From Gemmatimonadota bacterium (GTDB taxonomy: Bacteria > ARS69), in contig JAGQIB010000127.1 in assembly GCA_020431545.1 (NCBI GenBank), forward strand, positions 1-18,236: 18,236 bases of DNA, written 5' to 3'. Position numbers and translations under genes: made by a program. A model generated the notes under the pieces. The model saw only the letters and a list, made by a program, of their open reading frames with translations. It was not told where the DNA came from and made no database searches. This document shows, piece after piece, positions 10,772 to 18,236 of this stretch (positions within the stretch are counted from its first letter, which is position 1; every line of letters begins with the position of its first letter).

Positions 10772-12760
10772 ATGGCGCGCAGTGTGCGAATCGACGATCT
10801 CTTCCGCTTCATTCTGCCGGGGTCCCCGGCGTTGTCACCGGACGGGGCCCGGGTGGCCTTCGTGGTGAAGCGGGTCAACGCGAAGGAAAACCGGTACGAG
10901 TCGCACCTCTACGTGATGCCCGCGAAGGGCGGGCGGGCCCGTCAGCTGACGCGCGGTCTCGTGTCGGACGGCGCGCCGACGTGGAGCCCGGACGGCCAGC
11001 ACCTCGCGTTCGTGTCGGACCGGGGCGGCAAGGCGGCGAACGTGTGGGTGCTGCCGGTGGACGGCGGCGAGCCGTGGCAGCTGACGGATCTGAAGGGCGG
11101 CCCCGTCGCGTCGCTCTCGTACAGTCCGGACGGCAAGGAACTCGCGTTCGCGCATCTCGAGATGCCCTGGGTCGACCCAGAGGCGCGGAAGAAGCAGGCG
11201 CACTTCAAGCACGTGACGCGCCTGTACCACAAGGAAGACGGCACCGGCTGGTTCGGCGACGCCTACTGGACGATCTGGAAGGCGCAGGCGAGCAACGGCC
11301 GTGCGAAGGCGCTGACGCCCGGCGCGCATCACGACCAGTTCCCGTCCTGGAGCCCGGACTCCAAGAAGATCGTGTTCGTCACGAACCGCTCGGCGGAAGC
11401 GGACCGCACGCCGGATCTCGGACAGGTGTGCGTGATGGATCGGCAGGGCAAGGGTGTGCGCGAGATCTCGCGCGGAACCGGCAGCCGGGAGGCGCCGGTG
11501 TTCGCGCTGGACGGCAAGCACGTGTACTGGGTCGGCTACGAGGGCGGCAGCGGCGAGTGGCTCGAGCACGAGCACACGGTCCATCGCGCACCGGTCGACG
11601 GCAAGGGCCCCATTCGCGAGCTGAACGTCGGCCACGACCGCTGGGCGATGAACATGGTCGGCACGGACACGACGAGCGCTCAGTCCACGATCGTGCGCGT
11701 GTACCGGGACGGCGAGCAGGAGCGCGTGCTGTTCGGCTCGGACGAGGACGGATCGTACCGTCTGTACTCGCTGCCGGCGGAGGGCGGCGCGCCGCCGCGC
11801 CTCGAGTTCGGCGGCAAGGTCTCGGTGATCGGAACGTCGGTGCGGGCGGATCTCGGAATCGCGATCGCCTGTGCGGCCACCACGGCCGACACCGGCGAGC
11901 TCTATCGCGTTCGCCTCGACGGATCGAACGAACCGCAGCGTCTCACGCAGCTCACCAAGCCGTTCTTCCGCCCGCTCAAGTTCAACCTGCCGGAAGAAGT
12001 CCGGATCAAGAACGGAAAGACCGAGCTGCAGGGCTGGGTGCTCAAGCCGCCGGGATTCCGCGCGGGCAAGAAGTACCCCACGCTGATCGAGGTGCACGGC
12101 GGCCCGATGACACAGTACGGCGAGGCGTGGTTCCACGAGATGCACGTGCTCGCCGGCAAGGGGTGGGTCGTGGCGTATTGCAACCCGCGCGGGAGCTCCG
12201 GTCGCGGCACCGACTTCTCGGGCTGCATCGAGGGAGAGTGGGGCGAGAAGGACTGGTCCGACATCCAGGCGTTCTCGGACTGGGTCGCAAAGCAGCCGTA
12301 CGTGGACTCCAAGCGACTCGGGATCCTCGGCGGCAGCTACGGCGGCTACATGTCGCTGTGGGCCGTGGGCCACACGAACCGCTACAAGGCGGCCTGCGCT
12401 CAGCGGAACGCGGCGGACTTCTGGATCCACTGGGGCTCCAGCGACTACGGCTGGTTCCGGACGAAGTTCTTCGGCGGGAAGCACCCCTGGGACGCACCGG
12501 GCGAGTACCACAAGGTCTCTCCCGCGTTCTACGCGCAGAACGTCCGGACGCCGCTCCTGCTCATCCACTCGGAGGGCGATCTGCGGTGCCCGATCGCCGA
12601 GAGCGAGATGATGTTCACCGCGATGAAGCTGCTCGGGAAGGCGCCGTGCGAGCTCGTGCGATTCGAAGGGGAGTTCCACGGTCTGTCTCGCGGCGGCAAG
12701 CCGCGCAACCGCGAGGAGCGCCTGAAGCGGATCGTGGATTGGTTCGAGCGCTACCTGTAG
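10772..12760 (+). CDS. S9 family prolyl-oligopeptidase-type peptidase (acylaminoacyl peptidase-like)
   Basis: This 662-residue serine peptidase combines an N-terminal beta-propeller with a C-terminal alpha/beta-hydrolase. The propeller shows PD40/WD40-like repeats: SPDGARVAFV (near 22), SPDGQHLAFVSD (72), SPDGKELAFA (118) and SPDSKKIVFVTN (193). The catalytic triad is visible: Ser522 in GGSYGGY, Asp603 in EGDLRCP and His636 in EFHGLSRGG, so it should be active on short peptides. There is no signal peptide, so it is probably cytoplasmic. The ATG at 10772 is chosen over an in-frame ATG at 10676 because GGAGG (10760-10764) lies 7 nt upstream and the sequence before it has no family similarity. 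A DinB-like gene follows after 13 nt. Confidence 0.95.
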   Translation: MARSVRIDDLFRFILPGSPALSPDGARVAFVVKRVNAKENRYESHLYVMPAKGGRARQLTRGLVSDGAPTWSPDGQHLAFVSDRGGKAANVWVLPVDGGEPWQLTDLKGGPVASLSYSPDGKELAFAHLEMPWVDPEARKKQAHFKHVTRLYHKEDGTGWFGDAYWTIWKAQASNGRAKALTPGAHHDQFPSWSPDSKKIVFVTNRSAEADRTPDLGQVCVMDRQGKGVREISRGTGSREAPVFALDGKHVYWVGYEGGSGEWLEHEHTVHRAPVDGKGPIRELNVGHDRWAMNMVGTDTTSAQSTIVRVYRDGEQERVLFGSDEDGSYRLYSLPAEGGAPPRLEFGGKVSVIGTSVRADLGIAIACAATTADTGELYRVRLDGSNEPQRLTQLTKPFFRPLKFNLPEEVRIKNGKTELQGWVLKPPGFRAGKKYPTLIEVHGGPMTQYGEAWFHEMHVLAGKGWVVAYCNPRGSSGRGTDFSGCIEGEWGEKDWSDIQAFSDWVAKQPYVDSKRLGILGGSYGGYMSLWAVGHTNRYKAACAQRNAADFWIHWGSSDYGWFRTKFFGGKHPWDAPGEYHKVSPAFYAQNVRTPLLLIHSEGDLRCPIAESEMMFTAMKLLGKAPCELVRFEGEFHGLSRGGKPRNREERLKRIVDWFERYL

Positions 12761-12773
12761 AGGGTCTTGTGCG

Positions 12774-13268
12774 ATGAAGGCGGAGATCGCGAAGATCTTG
12801 CAGCGGGACCTCGCGGCCATCCGTCGCGAGATCGAGGCGTACCCGTCGGAGGCGGATCTGTGGAAGTCGCCCCCCGGGATCACGAATCCTGGCGGCACGA
12901 TGGCGCTGCACGTCGCCGGGAACCTGCGCCACTTCTTCGGGGCCGTCCTCGCGAAGGACGGGTTCGTGCGTGACCGGTCGGCGGAGTTCGCCGCCCGCGA
13001 CGTTCCGCGCGCCGACATCGTCGCCCGCCTGGATGCGGCGGCGGCCGCCGTGACGCGCGCGCTCGATTCGCTGCCCGAGTCTCGCCTCGACGAACCCTAT
13101 CCCGTCGACTTCGACGGCCTCTCGCTCTCGGTCCGGCAGTTCGTGCTGCATCTCGCGGTCCACCTCGCGTATCACCTCGGGCAGATCGACTACCACCGGC
13201 GCCTCGTGACCGGCGACGCACGCACGGTGGGCGCCGCTTCCATTCCGGAGCTCGGAGATCGAGCGTGA
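12774..13268 (+). CDS. DinB-like (DinB/DUF664 superfamily) putative metal-dependent protein
   Basis: The 164-residue protein fits a DinB-type four-helix bundle. Its probable metal triad is His46 (MALHVAGNL), His130 and His134 (from HLAVHLAYHLGQIDYHRR), the usual H...HxxxH arrangement. Family members include thiol-S-transferases and damage-inducible proteins of unknown activity, so no substrate can be assigned. NLRHFFGAVL directly after His46 and LGQIDYHRR at the end are typical of the group. The gene starts 13 nt after the S9 peptidase stop, with a weak AGAGGG site, and is probably in the same operon. A link to peptidase function is not evident from sequence. Confidence 0.82.
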   Translation: MKAEIAKILQRDLAAIRREIEAYPSEADLWKSPPGITNPGGTMALHVAGNLRHFFGAVLAKDGFVRDRSAEFAARDVPRADIVARLDAAAAAVTRALDSLPESRLDEPYPVDFDGLSLSVRQFVLHLAVHLAYHLGQIDYHRRLVTGDARTVGAASIPELGDRA

Positions 13269-13296
13269 GGGGCCGGAGCCTTCCCGGGAGAATCGC

Positions 13297-13761
13297 GTGA
13301 GCGACCCCGTCGAGCTGACCGAGTACCTCCAGCGCGTCATTCCCGTGGCTCGCTCGATGGGGATTCGCGTGGTGGCGACGGGAGCCGAAGAAGTCCGGCT
13401 CGAGGCGCCGTTCGCGCCGAACGTGAACGATCACGACAGCGCGTTCGCGGGCAGCGTGTCCTCGCTCGCGATCCTCGCCGGCTGGACCTGGGTTCACGAG
13501 TTCCTGCAGCGCGAATCGATTCGCGCGGGTACCGTGCTGCGCGCCAGCTCGCTGCAGTTCCGGACGGCGGCGCGCGGGGATCTCGTGGCCATCGCGCACG
13601 CCCCTGACCCGCGCGACGTCGACCGCATGCTCCGCGGCATCCGCAAGTTCGGCCGCGGTCGCGTGTCCGTGAGGGTCGAGGTGCGCTCCGGCGACGATCT
13701 GGTGGCCGAGCACGAGGGCGACTACGCGGCCGGGACCGAGGATCCGGTCGAGCGACCCTGA
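13297..13761 (+). CDS. Hotdog-fold putative thioesterase (YiiD C-terminal domain-like)
   Basis: The 154-residue protein resembles the YiiD-C putative thioesterase family of hotdog proteins. It has an N-terminal helix (ELTEYLQRVIPVARSMGIRV), the strand LEAPFAPNVND, and the central-helix motif HDSAFAGSVSSLAILAGW (about 46-63). Members usually show N-x-N/H-x-T-AFGGS-x-x-A-x-x-x-GW here. The later strands VLRASSLQFRTAARGDLVA and VSVRVEVRSGDDLVAEHEGD complete a hotdog sheet. The substrate is unknown, possibly an acyl-CoA. The GTG at 13297 is preceded by GGGAG (13286-13290) at 6 nt. It lies 28 nt after the DinB-like gene and is probably the third gene of the operon. Confidence 0.8.
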   Translation: MSDPVELTEYLQRVIPVARSMGIRVVATGAEEVRLEAPFAPNVNDHDSAFAGSVSSLAILAGWTWVHEFLQRESIRAGTVLRASSLQFRTAARGDLVAIAHAPDPRDVDRMLRGIRKFGRGRVSVRVEVRSGDDLVAEHEGDYAAGTEDPVERP

Positions 13762-13885
13762 CGCGCGCCGACTGAAGACGCCGACTCGAACCCGCCGGGC
13801 GCCCCGACCGGACCACGTCGACGCCGTCACGACCCACGTTCGAGCCCGTGTCTCCCCGATCGCCCGGATTCCGAACGAACGAAGC

Positions 13886-13907
13886 GGCGCCCGAATGCCC
13901 GGGCGCC
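13886..13907 (+). promoter_or_regulatory. Hairpin directly upstream of a ribosome binding site
   Basis: GGCGCCCG (13886-13893) and CGGGCGCC (13900-13907) form a perfect 8 bp stem with a 6-nt loop. The stem ends 4 nt before the GGAGG (13912-13916) of the DUF4242 gene. It could end the upstream transcript or modulate ribosome access; no T-run follows. Confidence 0.45.
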
Positions 13908-13922
13908 CGACGGAGGTACCAC

Positions 13923-14195
13923 GTGCCCAAGTTCGTGATCGAACGCGAGATTCCCGGCGCCGGATCGCTTTCCCCGACCGACCTTCGCGCCATCTCCCAG
14001 AAGTCGTGCGGCGTCCTGGCGGACATGGCGCCCGCCGTGCAATGGGTCCAGAGCTTCGTGACCGACGACAAGGTGTACTGCGTGTACCTCGCGCCGGACG
14101 AGGCCGCGGTGCGCGAGCATGCCCGCCGCGGAGAGTTTCCCGCCGACCGGGTTTCCCGGGTGCGAGCGATCATCGATCCGGCGACGGCCGAGTAG
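13923..14195 (+). CDS. DUF4242 domain protein (SCO4226-like small protein)
   Basis: The 90-residue cytoplasmic protein has the DUF4242 pattern: N-terminal strand KFVIEREIPGAGSLSPTDL, then VQWVQSFVTDDKVYCVYLAP and DEAAVREHARRGEFPADRV. The family forms small ferredoxin-like domains. Streptomyces SCO4226 is described as nickel-binding, but most members have no known role, and the metal residues cannot be judged here. The GTG at 13923 is chosen because GGAGG (13912-13916) lies 6 nt before it and the conserved part begins right after; the frame is open back to 13848. The gene stands alone, 161 bp after the thioesterase gene and 82 bp before the next gene. Confidence 0.82.
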   Translation: MPKFVIEREIPGAGSLSPTDLRAISQKSCGVLADMAPAVQWVQSFVTDDKVYCVYLAPDEAAVREHARRGEFPADRVSRVRAIIDPATAE

Positions 14196-14221
14196 GCGTC
14201 GCCCGGCCCCGCGAGAACGCC

Positions 14222-14251
14222 GTCACAGTTCGCGGCGCCCCCGCGTATCCT
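14222..14251 (+). promoter_or_regulatory. Candidate promoter for the HAF-repeat gene
   Basis: GTCACA (14222-14227, 4 of 6) is followed after 18 bp by TATCCT (14246-14251, 4 of 6). Transcription would start about 20 nt before the start codon. Confidence 0.35.
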
Positions 14252-14277
14252 GGAGACCACCTACCGCGGAGGTCGCC

Positions 14278-15678
14278 ATGTGTCGCCCCCTGTCCGGCCC
14301 CGCCGGGAGCCTCGTTCCGATGGCCCGGCCCGGGTCGCTCGTTCCCGCCGTGCCGCCGCTCCTCGTGCTCGCGTCGCTGGCGTTGGCCGGCCCCCGGATG
14401 GCGCTCGCGCAGATCTACGACGTCACGGACCTCGGAGGTTCCGCGACGCAGAACCAGACCTGGTCGGTGACCGACGGCGGGCTCGTCGTCGGCTACTCGA
14501 CGTTCTCGAACGGCGCGACGGAGGGCTTCTTCTTCGACGGCACCGCCCTGACGTTCATCGGCACGCCGCCGCAGACGTCCCGGACCGATCTGCTCGGCGT
14601 GAACTCGCTCGGGCAGGCGGTCGGCAAGTCCGGCACGACGCTCGAGAACGGTCAGGCGATCCTGTGGACGGCGGACGGCAGCCCCGACGGGAACACGCAA
14701 TCACTCGGCACGCTCGGCGGATCGCGCTCGGCCGCGACGTCCATCAACGACGTCGGGCAGGTCGTGGGCTGGGCGAAGCTGGCCGGCGATGCGGAGTCGC
14801 GCCCGTTCGTGTGGCAGGACGGCGTGATGGACTCGCTCCCGTTGCTCGGCGGAACCCAGGGCGGCGCGGAATGGATCAACGCGAGCGGCCAGATCGTCGG
14901 CGGTTCCACGACGGACACCGACGGACTGCAGCAGTTCGCGGTCGTGTGGGAGCAGGGCACCGTGAAGCGGCTTCCGCCCGAGCATCCCGGCCTGAACAAC
15001 CTCGCGTACTTCATCCACGACGACGGCTCCATCGCGGGTTCCGTGCGTCTGCCGCGCCCGGGCGGCGGCTTCCTGACGCGCGCGGCGATCTGGCGCGACG
15101 GCGAGGTCGATCTCCAGCTCGGCACGCTCGCGGACGGCACGCCGGCCGAGCAGTTCGCGTCGAGCTGGGCCAGCGGCGTGAACGCGAACGGCGAGGTCGT
15201 CGGCATGTCCGTGAACGCCGCGAGCGCGCTCGTGCCGTTCGTGTACCGGAACGGCGAGATGATCGAGCTGAACGATCTCCTGCCCGCCCCGTGGATCGCG
15301 GATTACGTCGGGTCGGGGGCGATCAACGACGCCGGCCAGATCGTGGTCAGCGCCGTGTGGCCCGGTCAGCCGGGCACGCGCGCGCTGCTGCTCTCGCCGC
15401 CGGCCGCGACGTCGGCGGACGTGACGCCGACCGCTCGGATCCTCGCGACGCCGAATCCGTTCCGCGCCGGCACCCGCCTCGCCCGGGGCGCCGCGTCCGC
15501 GGGCACGCCCTGGCGCGTCGTCGACGTGCGGGGCCGCGTGGTTCGCGTCCTGCCCGGCGACGCGACGTCGACGCGGTGGGACGGTCGAGACGAGGGCGAT
15601 CGCCCCGTCCCCGCCGGCGTGTACTTCGTCGTGACTCCGGGAAGCTCATCCGCGAGCAAGCTCGTGCGCGTGCGCTGA
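14278..15678 (+). CDS. Secreted HAF-repeat protein with FlgD-like C-terminal domain
   Basis: The 466-residue protein has a signal peptide with a long n-region (core LLVLASLALAG, cleavage near MALA-QIYDV). A shorter form could start at the ATG at 14320. About seven HAF-type repeats follow, each near I-N-D-x-G-Q-V-V-G-x-S: VTDGGLVVGYS, VNSLGQAVGKS, INDVGQVVGWA, INASGQIVGGS, IHDDGSIAGSV, VNANGEVVGMS, INDAGQIVVSA. They probably form a beta-propeller. The last ~80 residues (from ATPNPFRAG) are a FlgD-like/T9SS-type C-terminal domain ending in GVYFVVTPG and KLVRVR, usually a sorting or anchoring module in FCB-group bacteria. GGAGG (14268-14272) lies 5 nt before ATG 14278. No enzymatic motif is seen; it is probably a surface or extracellular protein. 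Confidence 0.85.
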   Translation: MCRPLSGPAGSLVPMARPGSLVPAVPPLLVLASLALAGPRMALAQIYDVTDLGGSATQNQTWSVTDGGLVVGYSTFSNGATEGFFFDGTALTFIGTPPQTSRTDLLGVNSLGQAVGKSGTTLENGQAILWTADGSPDGNTQSLGTLGGSRSAATSINDVGQVVGWAKLAGDAESRPFVWQDGVMDSLPLLGGTQGGAEWINASGQIVGGSTTDTDGLQQFAVVWEQGTVKRLPPEHPGLNNLAYFIHDDGSIAGSVRLPRPGGGFLTRAAIWRDGEVDLQLGTLADGTPAEQFASSWASGVNANGEVVGMSVNAASALVPFVYRNGEMIELNDLLPAPWIADYVGSGAINDAGQIVVSAVWPGQPGTRALLLSPPAATSADVTPTARILATPNPFRAGTRLARGAASAGTPWRVVDVRGRVVRVLPGDATSTRWDGRDEGDRPVPAGVYFVVTPGSSSASKLVRVR

Positions 15679-15684
15679 CCTCGC

Positions 15685-15710
15685 CGAACGTCACGCCTGC
15701 GAGACGTTCG
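15685..15710 (+). terminator. Hairpin after the HAF-repeat gene
   Basis: CGAACGTC (15685-15692) and GACGTTCG (15703-15710) form a perfect 8 bp stem with a 10-nt loop, 6 nt after the stop codon. A further CGAACGTT at 15716-15723 could compete. There is no T-run, so termination efficiency is doubtful. Confidence 0.4.
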
Positions 15711-15780
15711 AAACCGAACGTTGCATCTCCACGCGGGTGACGGTTGTCCCGCCCTGCTGCGACGTCGAGAAATGCCGGGG

Positions 15781-15810
15781 TTGCAACCGGCGGAGACACG
15801 GGCGTACGCT
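15781..15810 (+). promoter_or_regulatory. Candidate promoter for the LVIVD-repeat gene
   Basis: TTGCAA (15781-15786) is followed after 18 bp by TACGCT (15805-15810). The same -35 hexamer is used in the candidate spoVG promoter. The -10 match is weak. Confidence 0.35.
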
Positions 15811-15853
15811 TCTCGCACTCCCCCTGCATCGTCCTCAGCCCGGAGGACCGGGA

Positions 15854-18070
15854 ATGAATCTCCGCACCCCCCTCGCGGCCTCGCTGGTTCTGGCGACCTC
15901 GTTCGTCGCCGCGGGCCGAGCGCCCGCCGTGTGTTTCGACTACGGAACCTCCTCGCACGCGGTTCGCTGCTTCGACCCCGCGGCCGGTCAGGCCATCGCG
16001 AGAACCGACACGCACCTGTTCGGGATCTTCGGCTCGGAGCTCCGCGTCTACGAGATCGACGGCCCGGAGCCCCCCGTCGCGACTCTCACGCTGCCGAGCA
16101 GCTCGCCCCAGTATGCCGCGATCTCCGGCTCGTTCCTCTACGTGAGCGACACGTCGCCGTATCGCCTCGACATCGTGGACGTCTCGGATCCGGCGAACCC
16201 GCAGTTGCGTGGTGCGCTCGTGGGCGTCGGCGGTGCGCTGGACGCGGACGGCACGCTCGTCGCGATCGCCGAGCGGCTTTCCGGACTGTTCGTGATCGAC
16301 GTCTCGAATCCGGACGCGCCCACGCTGGTCGGGACCGAGACCACGGACCACGCGTTCTGTGTCGATCTCGTCGGCTCGATCGCGTACGTCGGCGGCGACA
16401 CGACGTTTCGCGTGATCGACATCTCCGTGCCGGGGGCCCCGGTGGAGATCGGGGAGGCGGTGACGGGCCCGCCGTACGGCTACTACGCTCCCTATGCGAT
16501 CGCGGCCGATGGTGATCGCGTCTGGATGGCCTACGCCTACTACGAGCAGGATCCCTACTATCCGTCCTGGGGTGGAAAGATCGGGCTCTACGATGTCGCG
16601 ACCCCCTCGGCACCCGTTCAGGTCACGAACATCCCGCGCGCGTGTCTGGGCCTCACGATCGCCGGAGACTTCCTCTTCGCACGGCAGGCGGATGGCGGCT
16701 ATCTGTCCATCGACGTCTCCACGCCGACCGCACCGAACGAGACCACGATCCTCGGATGGCCCGCCGGTCCCGCGGTCGGCGACGCCGCCGGCCGTGTCTG
16801 GCACATCGGCAGCAGCGGTCTCACGGAGTTCGCGCTGACCGACTACTCCCCGGCCGACTGGACGTCCTCGCCCACCGGGGACGGAGGACCCTCGTCGCTC
16901 ACCACCTGGAATGATTATCTGGTCGTGGGCACGACCGGATACGGCTTCGACTCGGCGGTGCGCGTCTACGACGCCTCGCCGAGCGCGCCCACGGAGATCG
17001 GCGCCGCGAACATGCACAGCCAGCAGGTGTCGAACGTGCTGGCCGATGGGGATCTGGCGGTCTGCGATACGTTCCTGCGGGAGAGCGGCTCGCTGACCGG
17101 AACCCGGATCCTCGACCTCTCCGACCCGACACACCCCCACGAGCTCATGAATCACTTTCCCGGTCGAAACAACTCCCTCGGGTCGGACCTCGAAGCGCCG
17201 TTCCTGTACGGCTACTGGGAAGATGTGCCTCGCGTCACCGAGATCTCCCCGGACGGCGCGGTCACTCCGCGCGGAACGCTTCCCGTGAACGCCGTCCTCT
17301 ATCGCGCGATCGGGAACGGCTTGCTCGTCGCGTCGACCACGAGCGATCTCGCGGTGATCGACGTGTCGGACCCGGATGCGCCCGCGCAGATCGGTTCCGT
17401 CGCGCTCGCGCAGATCTCGGACTTTCGTGTCCAGGGCACGCTCCTGTATGCGCGCTCGGCCCTCCAGCGGAAGCTCTACGTGTACGACTTCACCGTCCCC
17501 TCCGCGCCGACGGTGCTGGGAGAGGTGACGACGTTTCTCACGGGCGTGAGCTGCGTGGTCGGCGACGGGGTCGTGTATTGCGGGATCGAGGCGATCGACG
17601 TGACGGACCCGAGCGAACCGGTCGTGGCCGGGGAGCTGTCGCGCAGCGTCATTGCCTACGTGAACCACGCGCCGTTCAGCTTCACCGGGGGCTACGAGAT
17701 CCACTCCTTCCCGTGGACGTCGGGCTGGCACTGGATCAGTGCGAACTACCCGCAGTGCATCTCCGCCGTCGACGCGCCGGACGTCGCGGTGCTCGCCCCC
17801 ACGCTCGCGCCGCCCTTCCCGAACCCGTTCCGGGCGAGTACCGCGCTACGCTTCGGCCTCACGCGCGCCGGGAGCGCAAGCCTGTCCGTGTTCGACGCGG
17901 CGGGTCGGCGCGTGCGTTCGCTGGGCGAGTCCTCGCTGACGGCCGGCGAGCACGAACTCGTCTGGGACGGCCGCGACGCCGCGGGGCGACCGGTCGCCGC
18001 GGGGGTGTATTTCCTGCGCCTCGCCACGCCGGAGAGGGAGGACGTGCAACGGGTCGTGCGCCTGCGGTGA
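15854..18070 (+). CDS. Secreted LVIVD-repeat beta-propeller protein with FlgD-like C-terminal domain
   Basis: The 738-residue protein has a signal peptide (MNLRTPLAASLVLATSFVAA, cleavage near APAV). About eleven LVIVD-type repeats lie between residues 60 and 600, each a strand ending in a V-x-D-V-S-x-P-x-x-P pattern: LDIVDVSDPANP, LFVIDVSNPDAP, FRVIDISVPGAP, LSIDVSTPTAP, LAVIDVSDPDAP, EAIDVTDPSEP and others. LVIVD repeats form beta-propellers in surface proteins. The last ~85 residues (from FPNPFRAST, about 655) are a FlgD-like/T9SS-type domain with WDGRDAAGRPVAAGVYFLR. GGAGGA (15842-15847) is 6 nt before the ATG. Ligand and function are unknown. With the preceding HAF gene it makes a pair of secreted propeller proteins sharing a C-terminal module. 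Confidence 0.87.
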   Translation: MNLRTPLAASLVLATSFVAAGRAPAVCFDYGTSSHAVRCFDPAAGQAIARTDTHLFGIFGSELRVYEIDGPEPPVATLTLPSSSPQYAAISGSFLYVSDTSPYRLDIVDVSDPANPQLRGALVGVGGALDADGTLVAIAERLSGLFVIDVSNPDAPTLVGTETTDHAFCVDLVGSIAYVGGDTTFRVIDISVPGAPVEIGEAVTGPPYGYYAPYAIAADGDRVWMAYAYYEQDPYYPSWGGKIGLYDVATPSAPVQVTNIPRACLGLTIAGDFLFARQADGGYLSIDVSTPTAPNETTILGWPAGPAVGDAAGRVWHIGSSGLTEFALTDYSPADWTSSPTGDGGPSSLTTWNDYLVVGTTGYGFDSAVRVYDASPSAPTEIGAANMHSQQVSNVLADGDLAVCDTFLRESGSLTGTRILDLSDPTHPHELMNHFPGRNNSLGSDLEAPFLYGYWEDVPRVTEISPDGAVTPRGTLPVNAVLYRAIGNGLLVASTTSDLAVIDVSDPDAPAQIGSVALAQISDFRVQGTLLYARSALQRKLYVYDFTVPSAPTVLGEVTTFLTGVSCVVGDGVVYCGIEAIDVTDPSEPVVAGELSRSVIAYVNHAPFSFTGGYEIHSFPWTSGWHWISANYPQCISAVDAPDVAVLAPTLAPPFPNPFRASTALRFGLTRAGSASLSVFDAAGRRVRSLGESSLTAGEHELVWDGRDAAGRPVAAGVYFLRLATPEREDVQRVVRLR

Positions 18071-18094
18071 TCTGGCGGCGGGGTCGCGACGGTC

Positions 18095-18123
18095 TTGTCT
18101 CCACGTCCCCCCGCGCCTAGAGT
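18095..18123 (+). promoter_or_regulatory. Candidate promoter for the last gene
   Basis: TTGTCT (18095-18100, 4 of 6) is followed after exactly 17 bp by TAGAGT (18118-18123, 4 of 6). The start would be near 18130, inside the left arm of the hairpin that follows. Confidence 0.4.
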
Positions 18124-18127
18124 CTTG

Positions 18128-18156
18128 CCCGTCCGGGCTACCCCCGCCCGGACGGG
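18128..18156 (+). promoter_or_regulatory. Hairpin overlapping the ribosome binding site of the last gene
   Basis: CCCGTCCGGGC (18128-18138) and GCCCGGACGGG (18146-18156) form a perfect 11 bp stem with a 7-nt loop. The last three stem bases are the first half of the GGGAGG Shine-Dalgarno (18154-18159), so the fold would partly hide the site. Alternatively it ends the upstream LVIVD transcript, but no T-run follows. Confidence 0.55.
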
Positions 18157-18165
18157 AGGCTCGCC

Positions 18166-18236
18166 GTGGAACTCATCATCGGCATTCCGGTCTGGATCTT
18201 GTTCGGGATCCTCGGCGCCTGGATCGCCACCACCAA
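18166..18236 (+). CDS. Start of a small membrane protein, partial at the window edge
   Basis: Only 23 complete codons are present. The GTG at 18166 follows GGGAGG (18154-18159) by 6 nt and reads MELIIGIPVWILFGILGAWI then ATT, a single hydrophobic helix with a short N-terminus. This could be a transmembrane segment or part of a small multi-helix protein; the family cannot be named from so little. The frame is open to the window end. Confidence 0.55.
   Translation, partial: MELIIGIPVWILFGILGAWIATT

Noticed and set aside
10835..13018. Long minus-strand open frame opposite the S9 peptidase
   Set aside because: Third-position GC keeps the antisense frame open; the + strand has a complete catalytic triad and ribosome site.
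15347..17731. Long minus-strand open frame opposite the HAF and LVIVD genes
   Set aside because: It spans two + strand genes and their gap, with repetitive Arg/Asp-rich translation; it is an antisense shadow.

Overview
The window is GC-rich DNA (about two thirds G+C by eye) with every credible gene on the + strand. It looks like a chromosome-origin-proximal region of a Gram-negative-type bacterium. Two secreted proteins carry a FlgD-like/T9SS-type C-terminal domain (PNPFR motif ending in VYF..R..). Together with an OmpA-type protein carrying thrombospondin type-3 repeats, a bactofilin and SpoVG, this fits an uncultured FCB-type lineage such as Eisenbacteria or relatives. That placement is inference from protein style, not from a marker gene.

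Layout. (1) 1-1136: 3' end of mnmG overlapping rsmG. (2) 1137-2074: a 938 bp gene-free segment with seven exact copies of the 16 bp parS palindrome in 431 bp, followed by three DnaA-box-like 9-mers. (3) 2075-5257: parA, parB, a membrane-anchored M23 peptidase and a bactofilin, so the centromere, its partition proteins, a cytoskeletal scaffold and a wall hydrolase lie side by side. A good terminator closes this block at 5307-5341. (4) 5342-6759: a leader with competing RNA helices, then an isocitrate/isopropylmalate-type dehydrogenase with an NADP-like Lys-Tyr signature. (5) 6846-7217: spoVG with its own promoter. (6) 7218-9930: a C-rich spacer, then two envelope proteins: an OmpA-family protein with TSP3 repeats and a small beta-barrel protein. 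(7) 9931-10771: an 841 bp gene-free segment with a strong hairpin, an AT-richer island of ATTCTG repeats, and a possible structured RNA ending in a 12 bp GNRA-loop terminator hairpin. (8) 10772-13761: a tight run of an S9 peptidase, a DinB-like protein and a hotdog (YiiD-C-like) thioesterase. (9) 13923-18070: a DUF4242 protein and two secreted beta-propeller-like proteins (HAF repeats, LVIVD repeats), both with FlgD-like C-terminal domains. (10) 18095-18236: a promoter, a hairpin that overlaps the ribosome binding site, and the start of a small membrane protein.

The most notable items are the very dense parS cluster beside parAB-M23-bactofilin, the switch-like leader of the dehydrogenase gene, the candidate structured RNA at 10320-10582, and an OmpA domain whose diaminopimelate-binding Arg appears to be Gln. 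No mobile element, tRNA, rRNA or CRISPR array was seen.
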